This document shows positions 26,741 to 34,906 of a stretch of 64,000 nucleotides of DNA, one piece after another. Source of the DNA: Bin55 sp965116055 (GTDB lineage Bacteria > Pseudomonadota > Gammaproteobacteria > Pseudomonadales > Azotimanducaceae); assembly GCA_965116055.1 (NCBI GenBank), contig OZ220466.1:2666001-2730000 (forward strand). The letters run 5' to 3'. Within the stretch, counting starts at the first letter, position 1; each line of letters opens with the position of its first letter. The notes below the pieces were generated by a model. It was not told the origin of the DNA and did no database searches. It was given only the letters and a program-made list of their open reading frames with translations. A program made the position numbers and the translations under genes.

Positions 26741-27054
26741 CCGAATCCTATAAGGGTAGACATCATCGCGTTGTCTAACTTTTATCGCGATGAGTTCGAC
26801 GATCCATAGGCTATGCAGATAATCGCCTGCTTCCACGCAGGCCAAAGTCGTTATCCCTCTTATAGCGAGTTATGGGTCTGTTGAATGAGTTCAAGTTCCG
26901 TTTGCTTGAAGCATTCTTCCATCATGTGGCTCATGAAAATCAACCATACATGCAATTGGAACTCAGTCAAATTAAGATCGCAGCAGAATGAGCCAACCAG
27001 CTCTTGCGATCTTTGATTATGGCGAATTAAGTGAGAAGTCCTTTATATCTGATC
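26741..27054. other. Intergenic region, 314 bp, with two hairpins
   Basis: CATCGCG/CGCGATG (26764-26792, 15-base loop) and GCCTGC-TTCCAC-GCAGGC (26825-26842) are inverted repeats downstream of the DUF5916 gene. Neither has a T-run, so they are only possible transcript ends. No open frame of note is seen in the remainder. Confidence 0.5.
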
Positions 27055-27439
27055 CTAAGGTGTTCCGGCCGTATAGGTGATAGCAGAAAAGTCTAACGCG
27101 TCATAATCTTGATACGCCGCTAATACACGGCGGATTAATGTGATTTCCTCCAAGTCGAAGGTTGGCGCATGATCCATTGCAGCTCCCGTCATTGGATTCA
27201 AGCGAAATACTTTGTAAGCGTTATATATGGATGAAATGGCAGGCCCGTAACACCAAACCTCTACAGCCTCATTGATCAACTTACGACTGAAGTAACCTAA
27301 CGATCAGCCATGATATAGATACGTAAATTTGAGCGGATGCATCGGCAGTGGCATCACCTTGACATTCCCAGAGAATCTGTTCCGCAACGCGAGGCGCCGG
27401 ATGGCCACGGTCACTTTGGGTTTGTGATGTGTGCGCCAT
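27055..27439 (-). pseudogene. Decayed Panacea-domain (DUF4065) antitoxin copy
   Basis: Read from an ATG at 27439 the frame gives RVAEQILWECQGDATA, then needs a one-base shift to continue as MHPLKFTYLYHG, meets an in-frame TGA where the intact neighbour has Trp (HGWNLG), and goes on as LINEAVEVWCYGPAISSIYN to SAITYTAGTP, where a TAG replaces the rest of the domain. These segments align one to one with the intact Panacea gene at 27834-28394 (VAEQILWL, MHLVKLVYLCHGW, EPVEAWQYGPVIPSIYHAYKVFGG, SSITHRKGTPWF). It carries at least three lesions: frameshift, nonsense codon and early stop. Sequence divergence from the intact copy is large, so it is an old relative, not a recent tandem duplicate. Confidence 0.85.
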
Positions 27440-27461
27440 TTCTTTATAGACACATTATTTA

Positions 27462-27830
27462 TCAATTTTGACGGTTAATCGGCTGAGTTAGTCTATCTCT
27501 AACGTATAGTGAAATGACGCTGAAAATAGATCCACTACCTAGGATCGTAGTCACGGTTTGTAAGTTATGATCTTCTAGCCAGCGCCAATGTAGTGGGGCC
27601 AAATAGTGTACCGCGACCGTAATTAGGGCGCAACTAACCAGGAAGAAAGCAATTCCAAGCACCGTTACGGTACCAATAGAAATAAGATAACGCATCCATT
27701 CATTACGACGGTGCTCACTAACTTGCTCCTTGATTGCCAATCGTCGATTTGTAAACGCGTCTGACTCTTGCTCAGCTTGGATGTTCTCATTCGAAATCGC
27801 CTCAGCACGAATGTCTTCATTGGTACTCAC
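27462..27830 (-). CDS. Small two-TM membrane protein, candidate toxin partner of the Panacea antitoxin
   Basis: 122 residues from a GTG at 27830, 3 bases after the Panacea stop. The first 40 residues are charged and helical (coiled-coil-like, AEQESDAFTNRRLAIKEQ). Two hydrophobic segments follow, about 49-72 (ISIGTVTVLGIAFFLVSC) and 86-106 (LQTVTTILGSGSIFSVISLY), with a basic tail. No enzyme motif is visible. Panacea-domain antitoxins are known to pair with many unrelated toxins, among them small membrane-depolarising proteins, so this position, size and topology fit a PanT-type toxin. The assignment rests on context only; it could instead be an accessory membrane protein. Confidence 0.65.
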   Translation of the reverse strand: MSTNEDIRAEAISNENIQAEQESDAFTNRRLAIKEQVSEHRRNEWMRYLISIGTVTVLGIAFFLVSCALITVAVHYLAPLHWRWLEDHNLQTVTTILGSGSIFSVISLYVRDRLTQPINRQN

Positions 27831-27833
27831 GGC

Positions 27834-28328
27834 CTATTCTTGATGCGTTTTTTTGATTCGATTAACGTAGTAGCTTTTGATCAGTGCGTTGGGGATGGTA
27901 CGGTGCAACCCCCGACCACCTTTGTAAATATCAAACCAAGGTGTACCTTTGCGGTGAGTAATAGACGAAAGATCAATCGCACTATGTTCTCGATATGCGT
28001 GAAGCACTGCTTCAATTAGCTGTTGTTGATCAGAATCGAATGCTTTGGATTGGTCTACCACTGGATTTGTCACTGGTTCACCACCAAATACCTTGTAGGC
28101 ATGATAAATTGACGGAATCACCGGTCCATACTGCCACGCTTCAACTGGCTCACTAATGAGTGGTGAGCCATGGATACCTAGATTCCACCCATGGCAGAGA
28201 TAGACGAGTTTAACGAGATGCATTGGAGTCGTTTCTTCGTTACGGCGGAGCCATAGAATCTGCTCCGCCACAGTTGGTGCCGATACGCCAAGTACTTTGG
28301 CAGCAACGTTTACTTGCTGTACACCCAC
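27834..28328 (-). CDS. Panacea-domain (DUF4065) protein, probable antitoxin
   Basis: Start is taken as GTG at 28328, preceded by GGGGGA about 8 bases upstream; the frame is open to a TTG at 28394, which would add 22 residues. The domain runs VAEQILWLRR, MHLVKLVYLCHGWNLG, EPVEAWQYGPVIPSIYHAYK, DSDQQQLIEAVLHAYREH, LSSITHRKGTPWFDIYKGG, the typical SocA/Panacea layout. Panacea domains neutralise diverse toxins in PanAT modules and are also found in phages. The gene sits directly upstream of a two-TM protein in the same direction, matching the antitoxin-first order seen in many such pairs. Confidence 0.88.
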   Translation of the reverse strand: MGVQQVNVAAKVLGVSAPTVAEQILWLRRNEETTPMHLVKLVYLCHGWNLGIHGSPLISEPVEAWQYGPVIPSIYHAYKVFGGEPVTNPVVDQSKAFDSDQQQLIEAVLHAYREHSAIDLSSITHRKGTPWFDIYKGGRGLHRTIPNALIKSYYVNRIKKTHQE

Positions 28329-28677
28329 GTCAAATTCCCCCGCTGAGTATCTCAAGTATACGCCATGATTCACCCGATAAGGATTTGAAATCAAGCCCTT
28401 AGCTGTACGTAAAGGAGGTCGGTTTCCGCACAGTACCCGTAACCGTCTAAACCACTATTTAATCTCTTCTGCGAGGATCGTCTCCAACTGATAATCCAGA
28501 CTCGGTGTAGGTTTAGACGTATATATTCCCACTGAATCAAAAGTCGTGTGCGCGTCAGCCATTGAAACGTTGGATCAGACGTCATGAGCTACGTACCTGA
28601 TATTACTTGACACGACGCATTAGTGATTCGTAAAGTATCCTATTCTGGAAACACAACAACTAGAAGGCAGACATACG

Positions 28678-29400
28678 ATGCAAACGGCTATCGTGATTGG
28701 CGTCGGTCCACTCAATGGACTTGGCGCTCAACTCAGCGTTCGATTCGCTAAACGCGGTTTTCAAACGTTCGTAGCAGGTCGAACTCAATCAAAGGTTGAC
28801 GCGGTCGCGCAATACATTCGTGAGCAAGGGCACGATGCTACCGGCATAGCAACCGACGCGCGCGATCCCGCTTCGGTTTGCAAGCTATTCGATCTGGCTA
28901 CTGCCGACGAAAAGAATTTAGCAGTTGCCATCTATAACGTCGGCAATAACACCCCTGGTCGAATTGCGGATATGGAGCCTGCCTATTTTGAAAACAGCTG
29001 GCGAACCGGTTGTTTCGGTGGCTTCCTGTTTGGCAAGGAAGCAGTAAATCGCATGAGACCGCACGGCGGTACGCTACTGTTCACCGGCGCAAGCGCATCC
29101 ATGCGCGGTCGCGCGAATTTCGGTGCGTTTAACTCAAGTAAAGGCGCACTGCGCTTATTAGCGCAAGCATTAGCAAAAGAATGCGGTCCAGAGGGCATTC
29201 ATGTCGGCCATGTCGTAATTGACGGTCCTATTGGAGGCGACAAGATCATCAAAGGCATTCCGCAGTACGCGAAACAAGTCGGCGAGGCGGGTTTGATCGA
29301 CCTACAAGGCATCGTTGACGCTTACGAGTACATGCATGAACAACCGCGCAACGCATGGACTTTCGAAGTTGATGTTCGAACCTCAGTGGAAAAATGGTAG
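28678..29400 (+). CDS. SDR-family protein with Tyr-to-Phe change in the YxxxK motif
   Basis: 240 residues. GVGPLNGLGAQLSVRFAKRG is the nucleotide-binding turn, AGRTQSKVDAV supplies Arg for NADP, and YNVGNN replaces NNAG. The active-site helix reads FGAFNSSKGALRLLAQALAKE, so the catalytic Tyr is Phe while Lys is kept; Ser is present in GASAS. A subgroup with this FxxxK pattern exists in proteobacteria and actinobacteria, so it is probably a genuine divergent family and not a damaged gene. AAGG about 9 bases upstream of the ATG. Monocistronic, at the left edge of a GC-richer accessory patch. Confidence 0.88.
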   Translation: MQTAIVIGVGPLNGLGAQLSVRFAKRGFQTFVAGRTQSKVDAVAQYIREQGHDATGIATDARDPASVCKLFDLATADEKNLAVAIYNVGNNTPGRIADMEPAYFENSWRTGCFGGFLFGKEAVNRMRPHGGTLLFTGASASMRGRANFGAFNSSKGALRLLAQALAKECGPEGIHVGHVVIDGPIGGDKIIKGIPQYAKQVGEAGLIDLQGIVDAYEYMHEQPRNAWTFEVDVRTSVEKW

Positions 29401-29725
29401 CAGCTAAGCGAAGGTAATGCTCCGCTCTGCGGCACCAAATACACTTGCGCGCGGAAATCCGCTACATTTCGCTCTCTTCCACAGTCGCAGTAGCCTCCAT
29501 GAATTCCATATCGGCATGGATACGGTCATTGCGATAAACATCCGAATAGTTGCAAAGCCGGACGGGATGCTCCCCGTCCTTCGAAAGCTATCCACGTTGC
29601 TGAAGTAAGTTCTGTCTACGTTGCAAAGCCGCCGCGTCTCCTAATACGCCAGCACATCCCTCAGCTACTTGCTGCCGGAGGGCTTGTAGGCCAGACAGGG
29701 TTCAAGATCGCCTTTCATGCCGCAA
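29401..29725. other. Intergenic region, 325 bp, left edge of the Fic-containing patch
   Basis: Short open frames on both strands at 29404-29608 have no domain and no ribosome-binding site. From about 29620 the composition becomes GC-richer and continues so into the Fic gene, suggesting the boundary of acquired DNA. No inverted or direct repeat marks the edge by eye. Confidence 0.45.
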
Positions 29726-30895
29726 TTACCCTTCCGTCCCTTCGTTGAGTATGAGTATCGAAATGTAGCGCTCGTAGGCGAACAGCCGAGAACGGCGTTT
29801 TCCGGTGATTTCCCGCGCGATCCCGAGCCTGACGAGTGTGTTCATCGCCGACGAGACGGCGGGAAAGGACAGTTTGGCGCGGTTGCACGCTTCGGGCAGC
29901 GACAGGATCGGTCGCGCTTTCAACGCATCATGCACGCGCAGGGCCGAGTCGGCGCGGCGGCCCTGCCGTTCGATGCGGGCGCGGTCCGACGCGAACAGAT
30001 CCCGAAGGCGACTCGATGTGTCGACCGCGCCATCGGCGGTAATCTTCACACCTTCGAGAAAGAAAGCGAGCCAGGCTTCCCAGTCGCCGGTGCGGCGAAC
30101 GCGATCAAGCAGATCGTAGTAAACTCTTCGGTGCTGCTTGAAGTACAGGCTCAGATACAACAGTGGTTCCCGTAGCACACCCGCTTGATGCAACAGAAGC
30201 ACAATGAGCAGTCTTCCTACACGTCCGTTTCCGTCGAGAAAGGGGTGGATGGTCTCGAACTGCACATGCGCGAGTCCTGCCCGGATCAGCACGGGAATCC
30301 CGTCCTCCTCGGCATGCAGAAAGCGTTCGAGAGCGGCCATGCAGTCGGGCACGGCAATATGCGGCGGCGGCACGAAGAACGCGTTGCCGGATCGAGTGCC
30401 GCCGATCCAGTTCTGGGAGCGGCGGAACTCACCGGGGGTCTTGCCGCGATCGCGCTCGCCAGACATGAGCACCTTGTGGACTTCGCGGATCAACCGGTTC
30501 GACAGCGGCAAACCTTCGGCCAGAAGTCGCGTGCCGCGTTCCAGCGCCGCCACATGGTTCGAGACCTCAACCACATCGTTGAGCGGCGCCCCCGGTGCTT
30601 CTTCTTGTTCGAACAGCAACAGGTCGAACAGCGACGACTGCGTCCCTTCGATCTGTGAGGATAGAACCGCCTCCTTGCGCACGTAGGCATACAAGAAAAG
30701 CGAGTGGTCCGGCAACAACGCCGAGATGCTGTCAAGGCGGCCGAGGGCCAACACTGCCGATTCGAAAGCTTGCTGGAGCCCGCCTTCTAGGGACAGAGCG
30801 GGGACGGGCGGTAGCGGATTCGGCGTGAAGGCACGAACCTGCTCGCCTCCGGCAATGGTGACTGTATGGTTACCGGTCTCTCCCCGTTGCATCAA
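29726..30895 (-). CDS. Fic-family protein (AMPylator) with N-terminal inhibitory motif and C-terminal winged helix
   Basis: 389 residues. FETIHPFLDGNGRVGRLLIV contains the HPFxDGNGRxGR active-site loop (His base, Asn/Arg for ATP phosphates). SSQIEGTQSSLFDLL in the N-terminal domain is the (S/T)xxxE(G/N) inhibitory helix motif of class II Fic proteins, so activity is auto-inhibited in cis. Residues 310-375 (ALKARPILSLPEACNRAKLSFPAVSSAMNTLVRLGIAREI) form a helix-turn-helix. It should transfer AMP from ATP to a hydroxyl on a target protein. Base composition is higher in GC than the flanking chromosome, and it is surrounded by remnants, so it is probably horizontally acquired. Confidence 0.93.
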   Translation of the reverse strand: MMQRGETGNHTVTIAGGEQVRAFTPNPLPPVPALSLEGGLQQAFESAVLALGRLDSISALLPDHSLFLYAYVRKEAVLSSQIEGTQSSLFDLLLFEQEEAPGAPLNDVVEVSNHVAALERGTRLLAEGLPLSNRLIREVHKVLMSGERDRGKTPGEFRRSQNWIGGTRSGNAFFVPPPHIAVPDCMAALERFLHAEEDGIPVLIRAGLAHVQFETIHPFLDGNGRVGRLLIVLLLHQAGVLREPLLYLSLYFKQHRRVYYDLLDRVRRTGDWEAWLAFFLEGVKITADGAVDTSSRLRDLFASDRARIERQGRRADSALRVHDALKARPILSLPEACNRAKLSFPAVSSAMNTLVRLGIAREITGKRRSRLFAYERYISILILNEGTEG

Positions 30896-31740
30896 GCGTC
30901 CCCTTACTCATCAAAGTTGAATAGCGCGGAGCGTTATTCATTTTTCAGCACTAAATATAAATAACAACCTTTGCCGTAGCAAGACTATCTCCTGCTCGGC
31001 GGATCGCCCCTGACAGCCTTGGCAGCGGCCAGCGCGTCATACTCGCCTTCATCTCCACCACTGGGCCCCGTGTCCGTATCCACCACCGCCTACATGGCTT
31101 TCGCCTGTGTGACGCATCTGGCGTACCGGCTAAAACTACAGAAAAAGCGATCACTGTCGCCTGAAGTGATCCGCGAAGCCCTGCTGGAACACCGATGCTC
31201 GATTCTCAAGCATCAACGCAAAGCCAAACGCTACATCATCCCTTCGGCCGCCACCGTCAAGGCTGACTGAATCTATGAGACTGAAGTATTCGGAAGTACC
31301 GTATGAGCTGAACTGACTTCACGCCAAGACAGAAAAATTTCGGATGTTGTACCCGGAGAAAATGACAAACACAATGAAATCAATCGCTTGCGAGCTCAAC
31401 CCGTCGAAGTCAAGACCATGCCCTCCATGACCTTCGCCAGATCGCCGAGATCGGTCTTGAGCAGGTGTTTGACCAGGACGCGGTTTCGGGAACACACTTC
31501 GCGCCATTGGCGAAAAGCTACCGGGCGGCGTTGGCCCAGAGAGGATCAACAGCGTCCTTCTGCTACGGGACCAGGGTGGCCACCATGGTGTCGAAATCCC
31601 ACGGGCCGCGCGCTTCGTGAAAGGGCGACCGACCAGCGGGGGCTTCTGGCGTCAAGGGGATTGAGCAGCGCACTACCCTACCCTATTCCTCGCCGTTCGG
31701 GTCAACGAAGCCCTAACCGCCTTCCAGTCAAACGCGCCCG
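30896..31740. other. Remnant region, 845 bp, between the Fic and MaoC genes
   Basis: No complete gene. A plus-strand frame ending at 31270 looks like the C-terminal tail of a transposase (see separate entry). Further short frames at 31319-31740 on both strands have coding-like composition, for example a minus-strand stretch with GPWDFDTMVATLVP and DPLWANAARLFANGAK, but are broken by stops and not assignable. The right edge coincides with the MaoC stop codon. Confidence 0.5.
31019..31270 (+). pseudogene. Possible transposase C-terminal remnant
   Basis: The frame contains YMAFACVTHLAYRLKLQKKR, then LSPEVIREALLEHRCSILKH and KAKRYIIPSAATVKAD before the stop. A hydrophobic helix, an SPEVxxEAL segment and a basic RYxxPS tail resemble the last 60 residues of IS4/IS1634-like DDE transposases. 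The upstream catalytic part is missing and no terminal repeats are found. Call is tentative. Confidence 0.35.
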
Positions 31741-32148
31741 TCAGTCCACGCGGGCTTGGGCTGATCCTTTCGCAACCTCGACTCCATTCTGGTTAGTTGT
31801 CGAGACGGCAAGATTCACCAGCCCGGCTTCAATCGATTCGACCGTCGCGGTCGACCGTAACGTATCACCGGGAAATACCTGACTTGTGAATCGCACACCG
31901 AACTCCGTAAGACGACCGTCGCCGACATAGTTGGTCAACATCCGGCCTGTCATTCCCATCGTCAGCATGCCGTGTGCAAATACAGTAGGATACCCCGCCA
32001 CTTTCGTCGCAAATGGTTCATCTGTATGCACAGGGTTGTAATCACCCGAAGCCCCCGCGTACATCACGATTTGCGTTCGTTTGAGGTCTTTGACTACCGT
32101 CTCGGAATAGGTATCGCCAACGCTTAATTCACTTGCTTTCAATGTCAT
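31741..32148 (-). CDS. MaoC-like hot-dog dehydratase, catalytic subunit
   Basis: 135 residues. GASGDYNPVHTDEPFA is the hydratase 2 motif with catalytic Asp and His, followed by VFAHGMLTMGMTGRML and GVRFTSQVFPGDTL. This is the (R)-specific enoyl-CoA hydratase / (3R)-hydroxyacyl dehydratase fold. The FAS1-like dehydratase gene lies 9 bp upstream with the same orientation, so the two probably form a heterodimer as in HadAB/HadBC-type enzymes. AGGAGA 6 bases before the ATG. It acts on CoA- or ACP-bound 3-hydroxyacyl chains in the cytosol. Confidence 0.92.
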   Translation of the reverse strand: MTLKASELSVGDTYSETVVKDLKRTQIVMYAGASGDYNPVHTDEPFATKVAGYPTVFAHGMLTMGMTGRMLTNYVGDGRLTEFGVRFTSQVFPGDTLRSTATVESIEAGLVNLAVSTTNQNGVEVAKGSAQARVD

Positions 32149-32157
32149 AACTTTCTC

Positions 32158-32697
32158 CTAACCCTGATCTACCGGTCGTTCAGTGGATACGCCGACACTC
32201 GTTGCCGTGACCACGAGCTCACCATTTTGATCCCGATATTCGGTTACTGATTCGCGAAATACCAGCTTCCCGGATCTGCGTCCAGTTTTTTCCCAGGACT
32301 TACCTGGTCGCGAGGTGGAAGTGAGGACATCGCCTACTTTAGGATGACGGTGGTAGGTATATCTTTGCTCAGCATGCAATCCGCCCCCGCCGCCGCGATT
32401 TTCTTTTTTGTCGCTACCCTCGGATTTCGCCCCTTCCTCCTTGGGCACTTGAGGACGAACCGCGCTTGACGGATTAGTCCCCGAGCCCATCCAACCGACA
32501 CCGTCAATCTTCGGTCGCAAGCCATAATTCGGGTCGAATTGAGCGCTCGCCTGCACAAACGTCGGCGGTGCGATAATCGCACCCGGCTCCGAAGATCGCG
32601 CGTAGTCTTCATCGTAGTAGATTTCATTGCCATCACCGATTGAACGAGCGAACATCATGATGTGGCTCGCCTCAACTGAAAATTTGTCAACCGCCAT
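32158..32697 (-). CDS. FAS1-like/MaoC N-terminal-domain dehydratase subunit
   Basis: 179 residues. FSVEASHIMMFARSIGDGNEIYYDEDYA and GAIIAPPTFVQASAQF are the non-catalytic hot-dog subunit pattern, ending with LVVTATSVGVSTERP. Between residues about 85 and 107 is a charged, glycine-rich insertion (KEEGAKSEGSDKKENRGGGG) in the loop before LHAEQRYTYHR, longer than usual. AGGAGG precedes the ATG at 32697. Partner of the catalytic MaoC subunit immediately downstream. Confidence 0.9.
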   Translation of the reverse strand: MAVDKFSVEASHIMMFARSIGDGNEIYYDEDYARSSEPGAIIAPPTFVQASAQFDPNYGLRPKIDGVGWMGSGTNPSSAVRPQVPKEEGAKSEGSDKKENRGGGGGLHAEQRYTYHRHPKVGDVLTSTSRPGKSWEKTGRRSGKLVFRESVTEYRDQNGELVVTATSVGVSTERPVDQG

Positions 32698-32759
32698 TAT
32701 TCCTCCTAGCTGAGCTGGCTACTTCTACCGACGCTTTATCAGTTACTTTCAATGCGTCG

Positions 32760-33536
32760 TTATGTTCCTTTAAATTCCGGCATTCGTTTTTCCAGGAATG
32801 CTCGGATTCCCTCTTTTGCATCGTCAGTTTGAACGAGTGCTCCTTGCGCATATTTTTCGAGCATTTGGGCAGCTGCACTACTTGCTTCCATCCCAAAATT
32901 AACCATCATTTTCATCGTATGCGGCACGAAAGGCGCAAACTGCGCGATATGCTCCGCCATAGATCGCGCTTCGTCAAGGAGTTTATCCTCGTCAACGATT
33001 CGTGTGATCAATCCTATCGCAAGCGCTTGTTCTGCCCCGATCGGTTCACCCATCAGAAGCATTTCCATACCCCAACCACGTCCGACAATCCGCGGGAGGC
33101 GCGTTGTTGCGCCGCCGCCAGGAATGATGCCCAGTTTGCCCTCTGGTGTCGCAAAGCGAGACTTTAGCGTGGCGATGCGTAGATCACACCCAAGCGCGAC
33201 TTCCAACCCGCCACCCATGCATATACCGTCAATAGCCGCGATCGTCACTTTCGGCAATCGCTCAAGCTGGTCCGCGAGTCCTTGAACAATGGGCTCTAGC
33301 GCTTTCTTGAAATCTCGGTCTCTAACTTCGCTCAGATCCGAGCCGCTGGCAAACGCTCGGCCGCCAGAGCCGGTAATGGTGAGCACCCGGACACTATCTT
33401 CAGTTGCTGCTTCAGCTACGGCACGTTGCAATTCCGCCAACGTCGCCAGCGAAATCGCATTGTGTTTCTCAGGTCGGTCGATTGTAATCAACGCCATCGG
33501 CGGGACTACATCAACGATGATTTGACTGTATCCCAT
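32760..33536 (-). CDS. Enoyl-CoA hydratase
   Basis: 258 residues from the ATG at 33536 (MGYSQIIVD); TTG/GTG codons 12 bases earlier are alternative starts. Crotonase fold with AFASGSDLSE, AIDGICMGGGLEVALGCDLRIA (oxyanion hole), and both catalytic glutamates in RFATPEGKLGIIPGGG and GMEMLLMGEP. Unlike the crotonase at 19856 it should be an active syn-hydratase in beta-oxidation. About 60 bp upstream of the FAS1-like/MaoC pair on the same strand, so probably one operon for acyl-CoA chain hydration. Confidence 0.93.
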   Translation of the reverse strand: MGYSQIIVDVVPPMALITIDRPEKHNAISLATLAELQRAVAEAATEDSVRVLTITGSGGRAFASGSDLSEVRDRDFKKALEPIVQGLADQLERLPKVTIAAIDGICMGGGLEVALGCDLRIATLKSRFATPEGKLGIIPGGGATTRLPRIVGRGWGMEMLLMGEPIGAEQALAIGLITRIVDEDKLLDEARSMAEHIAQFAPFVPHTMKMMVNFGMEASSAAAQMLEKYAQGALVQTDDAKEGIRAFLEKRMPEFKGT

Positions 33537-33608
33537 ATACGTCACCAAAACGAAGGGTGGATTTTAGTAAGCAGACACTACTCGAACTTGAACATCTCTT
33601 TCAAATCG

Positions 33609-34901
33609 TTACCTTGGTATGCTGACGCAAACATCGGCACCACCGGCAGCGTTTTCCCCGATAGTGATCGACCAACCGAAACTATCACAAAGTTGCTTTG
33701 CAATGGCCAGTCCTAATCCACTGTGACGCTTATTGCCGCCACGTGCACTATCAATACGATAGAAAGGTCTAAACACCTTGTCTCGCTCCGTTGCTGGAAT
33801 ACCTGGGCCTCGGTCGTGTACATGCACGGCAACGCGTTCTTCATCCACATCAACCGCTAGCGAAACCCAACCACCATACTCATGTGCGTTGGAAACGAGA
33901 TTCGCGATTACTCGGCTAAATGCGCTCGGTGCGAGTTCGACTTCCAATTGCTTCTCGCCCTTCCAATCAATCGCCGAATTCGGTGCAATACCATCAACTA
34001 GAGATGTCAGAAACGAGTGAAAAGGAACAGGTTCCACCGACTCTTGGGTACCGCGTGCGTACTCCAGCGCATTCGCAACCAATTCATCTAGTTGGGTTAA
34101 ATCGTCCGCAAGCTGATTCGCAACGGTTTCGTCAAACTCCTCGCGATGAATTTCCAACGCCAACCGCATACGCGTTAATGGGGTACGAATATCGTGTGAA
34201 ATGCCTGCCAACAACGCGGTGCGATTTTCGATCAATGCAGTGATTTCTTGATACATCCGATTGAGATTTGCTGCCAACATGCGAATTTCCTTCGGCCCTT
34301 CGACCGGCAGCTCGTTGAACGCGCTCGTGCCTCGAAACTGCTCAGTCGCATTCGATGCACGTTGCAATGGACGCGCGATGCGACGAACCGCGATATATGA
34401 TGCAATCATCACAATCATCGCTGCCACGCTCATCACGGCAAAGCCCACAATCTGTTGTGTTAGAAAAGGTAATTCGGACGAAAAGCCAATCTGTAATGTC
34501 AACTTGTCCTCAATTGGATTCGGTAGATTGACCCAGTAGTGCTGCTCGTCTTCGTAAAACGTGACATCCGTACCGAACCGTTCCGTTAATACATCGCGCA
34601 AAAGCGAAAAGTAACTTGCATCCCAATTGGCCGCCGCCATATCTTGCTTAATCGGACTGATAAGCAAACCGTGATTAACGAGCACTTGCAGTTCGAATTC
34701 CGCCCGCCGGTCGATAGGTAACTCAAAGTACGTGTTAGCCGCAAGTTCGATCATCGCCGCTTGATTGTTCGCAGCTCGATGCATCAGTGGCTCGACAACT
34801 AAAGCATTGATCGTCCAAAAAGCTATCAAGACAATCGCTGAAGCCGCCAGCGCAAAGACCAAAGTCGTACGGGTCAATAACGACCCGCGTAACTCAAACA
34901 C
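33609..34901 (-). CDS. envZ: Osmolarity-type sensor histidine kinase EnvZ
   Basis: 430 residues. Two transmembrane helices, about 11-35 (TLVFALAASAIVLIAFWTIN) and 150-170 (IVGFAVMSVAAMIVMIASYI), bracket a periplasmic sensor of about 115 residues. A HAMP linker follows, then the H-box GISHDIRTPLTRMRLALEI (phosphorylated His), N-box NLVSNAHEYGG and DRGPGIP, HSGLGLAIAKQL (G boxes) of the ATPase. Starts 5 bases after the ompR stop. Phosphorylates OmpR in response to envelope conditions. Periplasmic ligand unknown. Confidence 0.95.
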   Translation of the reverse strand: MFELRGSLLTRTTLVFALAASAIVLIAFWTINALVVEPLMHRAANNQAAMIELAANTYFELPIDRRAEFELQVLVNHGLLISPIKQDMAAANWDASYFSLLRDVLTERFGTDVTFYEDEQHYWVNLPNPIEDKLTLQIGFSSELPFLTQQIVGFAVMSVAAMIVMIASYIAVRRIARPLQRASNATEQFRGTSAFNELPVEGPKEIRMLAANLNRMYQEITALIENRTALLAGISHDIRTPLTRMRLALEIHREEFDETVANQLADDLTQLDELVANALEYARGTQESVEPVPFHSFLTSLVDGIAPNSAIDWKGEKQLEVELAPSAFSRVIANLVSNAHEYGGWVSLAVDVDEERVAVHVHDRGPGIPATERDKVFRPFYRIDSARGGNKRHSGLGLAIAKQLCDSFGWSITIGENAAGGADVCVSIPR

Positions 34902-34906
34902 GACGC

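Noticed and set aside
27310..27335. In-frame TGA in the decayed Panacea gene as another selenocysteine codon
   Set aside because: It replaces a Trp of the intact neighbour, no redox motif is near, and the same gene has a frameshift and an early stop.
28391..28585. 64-codon minus-strand frame upstream of the Panacea gene
   Set aside because: Trp/Arg-rich with no domain or ribosome-binding site; probably leader sequence.
32370..32450. Charged Gly-rich insertion in the FAS1-like subunit as a frameshift artefact
   Set aside because: The frame is continuous and the domain resumes correctly on the far side, so it is a loop insertion.
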